A stretch of DNA of 5,180 bases from positions 1 to 5,180 of the forward strand of contig JADGGM010000276.1 in NCBI GenBank assembly GCA_019689955.1, written 5' to 3'. Shown here one piece after another: positions 5,081-5,180 of this stretch (position 1 is the first letter of the stretch; the number at the start of each line of letters is the position of its first letter). The DNA comes from Gemmatimonadaceae bacterium. Its GTDB lineage: Bacteria > Gemmatimonadota > Gemmatimonadetes > Gemmatimonadales > Gemmatimonadaceae. The notes below the pieces were generated by a model. It worked only from the letters and a program-made list of their open reading frames with translations, made no database searches and was not told where the DNA came from. Made by a program: the position numbers and the translations under genes.

Positions 5081-5180
5081 TCGCCGGGGTCGTCCTGGCG
5101 TGCGACGCGCACGGGGCCGCTGGGGATGTCTCGGCCGAGTCGTTCTCTCCACTGCCGCACGTCCCTGAGCTGCTCCATGA
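5077..5180 (-). CDS. 3' end of an unidentified upstream gene (partial)
   Basis: The minus strand is open from the window edge to a TGA at 5079-5077. An ATG at 5178 lies in this frame, and from it the peptide would be 33 residues, beginning MEQLRDVRQW and ending ARQDDPGE. It is charged and mostly helical-looking at its start, with no motif I recognise. Its stop overlaps the GTG of the ATPase gene as GTGA, the kind of 4-nt overlap seen elsewhere in this operon, which is the main reason to believe it is a real reading frame. It is probably the C-terminus of a longer gvp-cluster protein whose body lies beyond the window. It could be the tail of an accessory gene such as gvpG or gvpO, but the sequence does not show that. 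Confidence 0.5.
   Translation of the reverse strand, partial: MEQLRDVRQWRERLGRDIPSGPVRVARQDDPGE

Noticed and set aside
5081..5152. A longer start for the ATPase at GTG 5152
   Set aside because: The added 24 residues are almost all Arg, Pro and Thr, overlap the upstream frame, and lie before the normal ArsA N-terminus; GTG 5080 gives a standard GTGA overlap.
1..5180. CRISPR arrays, tRNA or rRNA genes, insertion sequences, phage genes
   Set aside because: I saw no regular spaced repeats, tRNA-like folds, transposase motifs or terminal inverted repeats; the window is fully used by one operon.

Overview
The window holds one strand of a gas vesicle (gvp) operon. Every convincing gene lies on the minus strand, so transcription runs from position 5180 towards position 1. 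In transcript order the genes are: the 3' end of an unidentified gene (5180-5077), a tandem ArsA/Get3-like ATPase (5080-3191), a first GvpL/GvpF-family gene (3198-2398), a small GvpS/GvpM-like gene (2401-2153), a second GvpL/GvpF-family gene (2193-1486), gvpK (1493-1131), gvpJ (1100-744), gvpA for the shell protein (739-428), and the start of a GAF-domain gene cut by the window edge (405-1).

The DNA is very GC-rich, codons end mostly in G or C, and GTG and TTG starts are used. This fits a high-GC bacterium; Myxococcota, Gemmatimonadota or a similar lineage are guesses only, since nothing in the window fixes the phylum. The gene set (J, K, S-like, two F/L) resembles bacterial clusters of the Bacillus megaterium or actinobacterial type more than haloarchaeal or cyanobacterial ones.

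Packing is very tight. The first five junctions are overlaps of 4, 8, 4, 41 and 8 nt. The last three are gaps of 30, 4 and 22 nt. The upstream genes arsA-like, gvpL, gvpS and gvpF have no good ribosome binding site and seem to be translated by coupling. gvpK, gvpJ, gvpA and the GAF gene each have GGAG or GGAGG 7-8 nt before the start. No gene-free stretch exceeds about 30 nt, and I see no promoter or terminator.

By family knowledge GvpA forms the ribbed protein shell. GvpJ and GvpS are minor GvpA paralogues that help at nucleation or the tips. The GvpF/L proteins bind GvpA and accessory proteins during early assembly, and GvpK is an assembly factor. The unusual members are the tandem ATPase, which has the nucleotide-binding machinery of ArsA/Get3 but only two cysteines, and the GAF protein, a possible sensor. 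A chaperone role for the ATPase towards hydrophobic GvpA-type subunits is my inference. GvpA itself carries an extra C-terminal tail with a clean heptad pattern. The usual partners gvpN, gvpG, gvpO and gvpC are not seen here and may lie outside the window.
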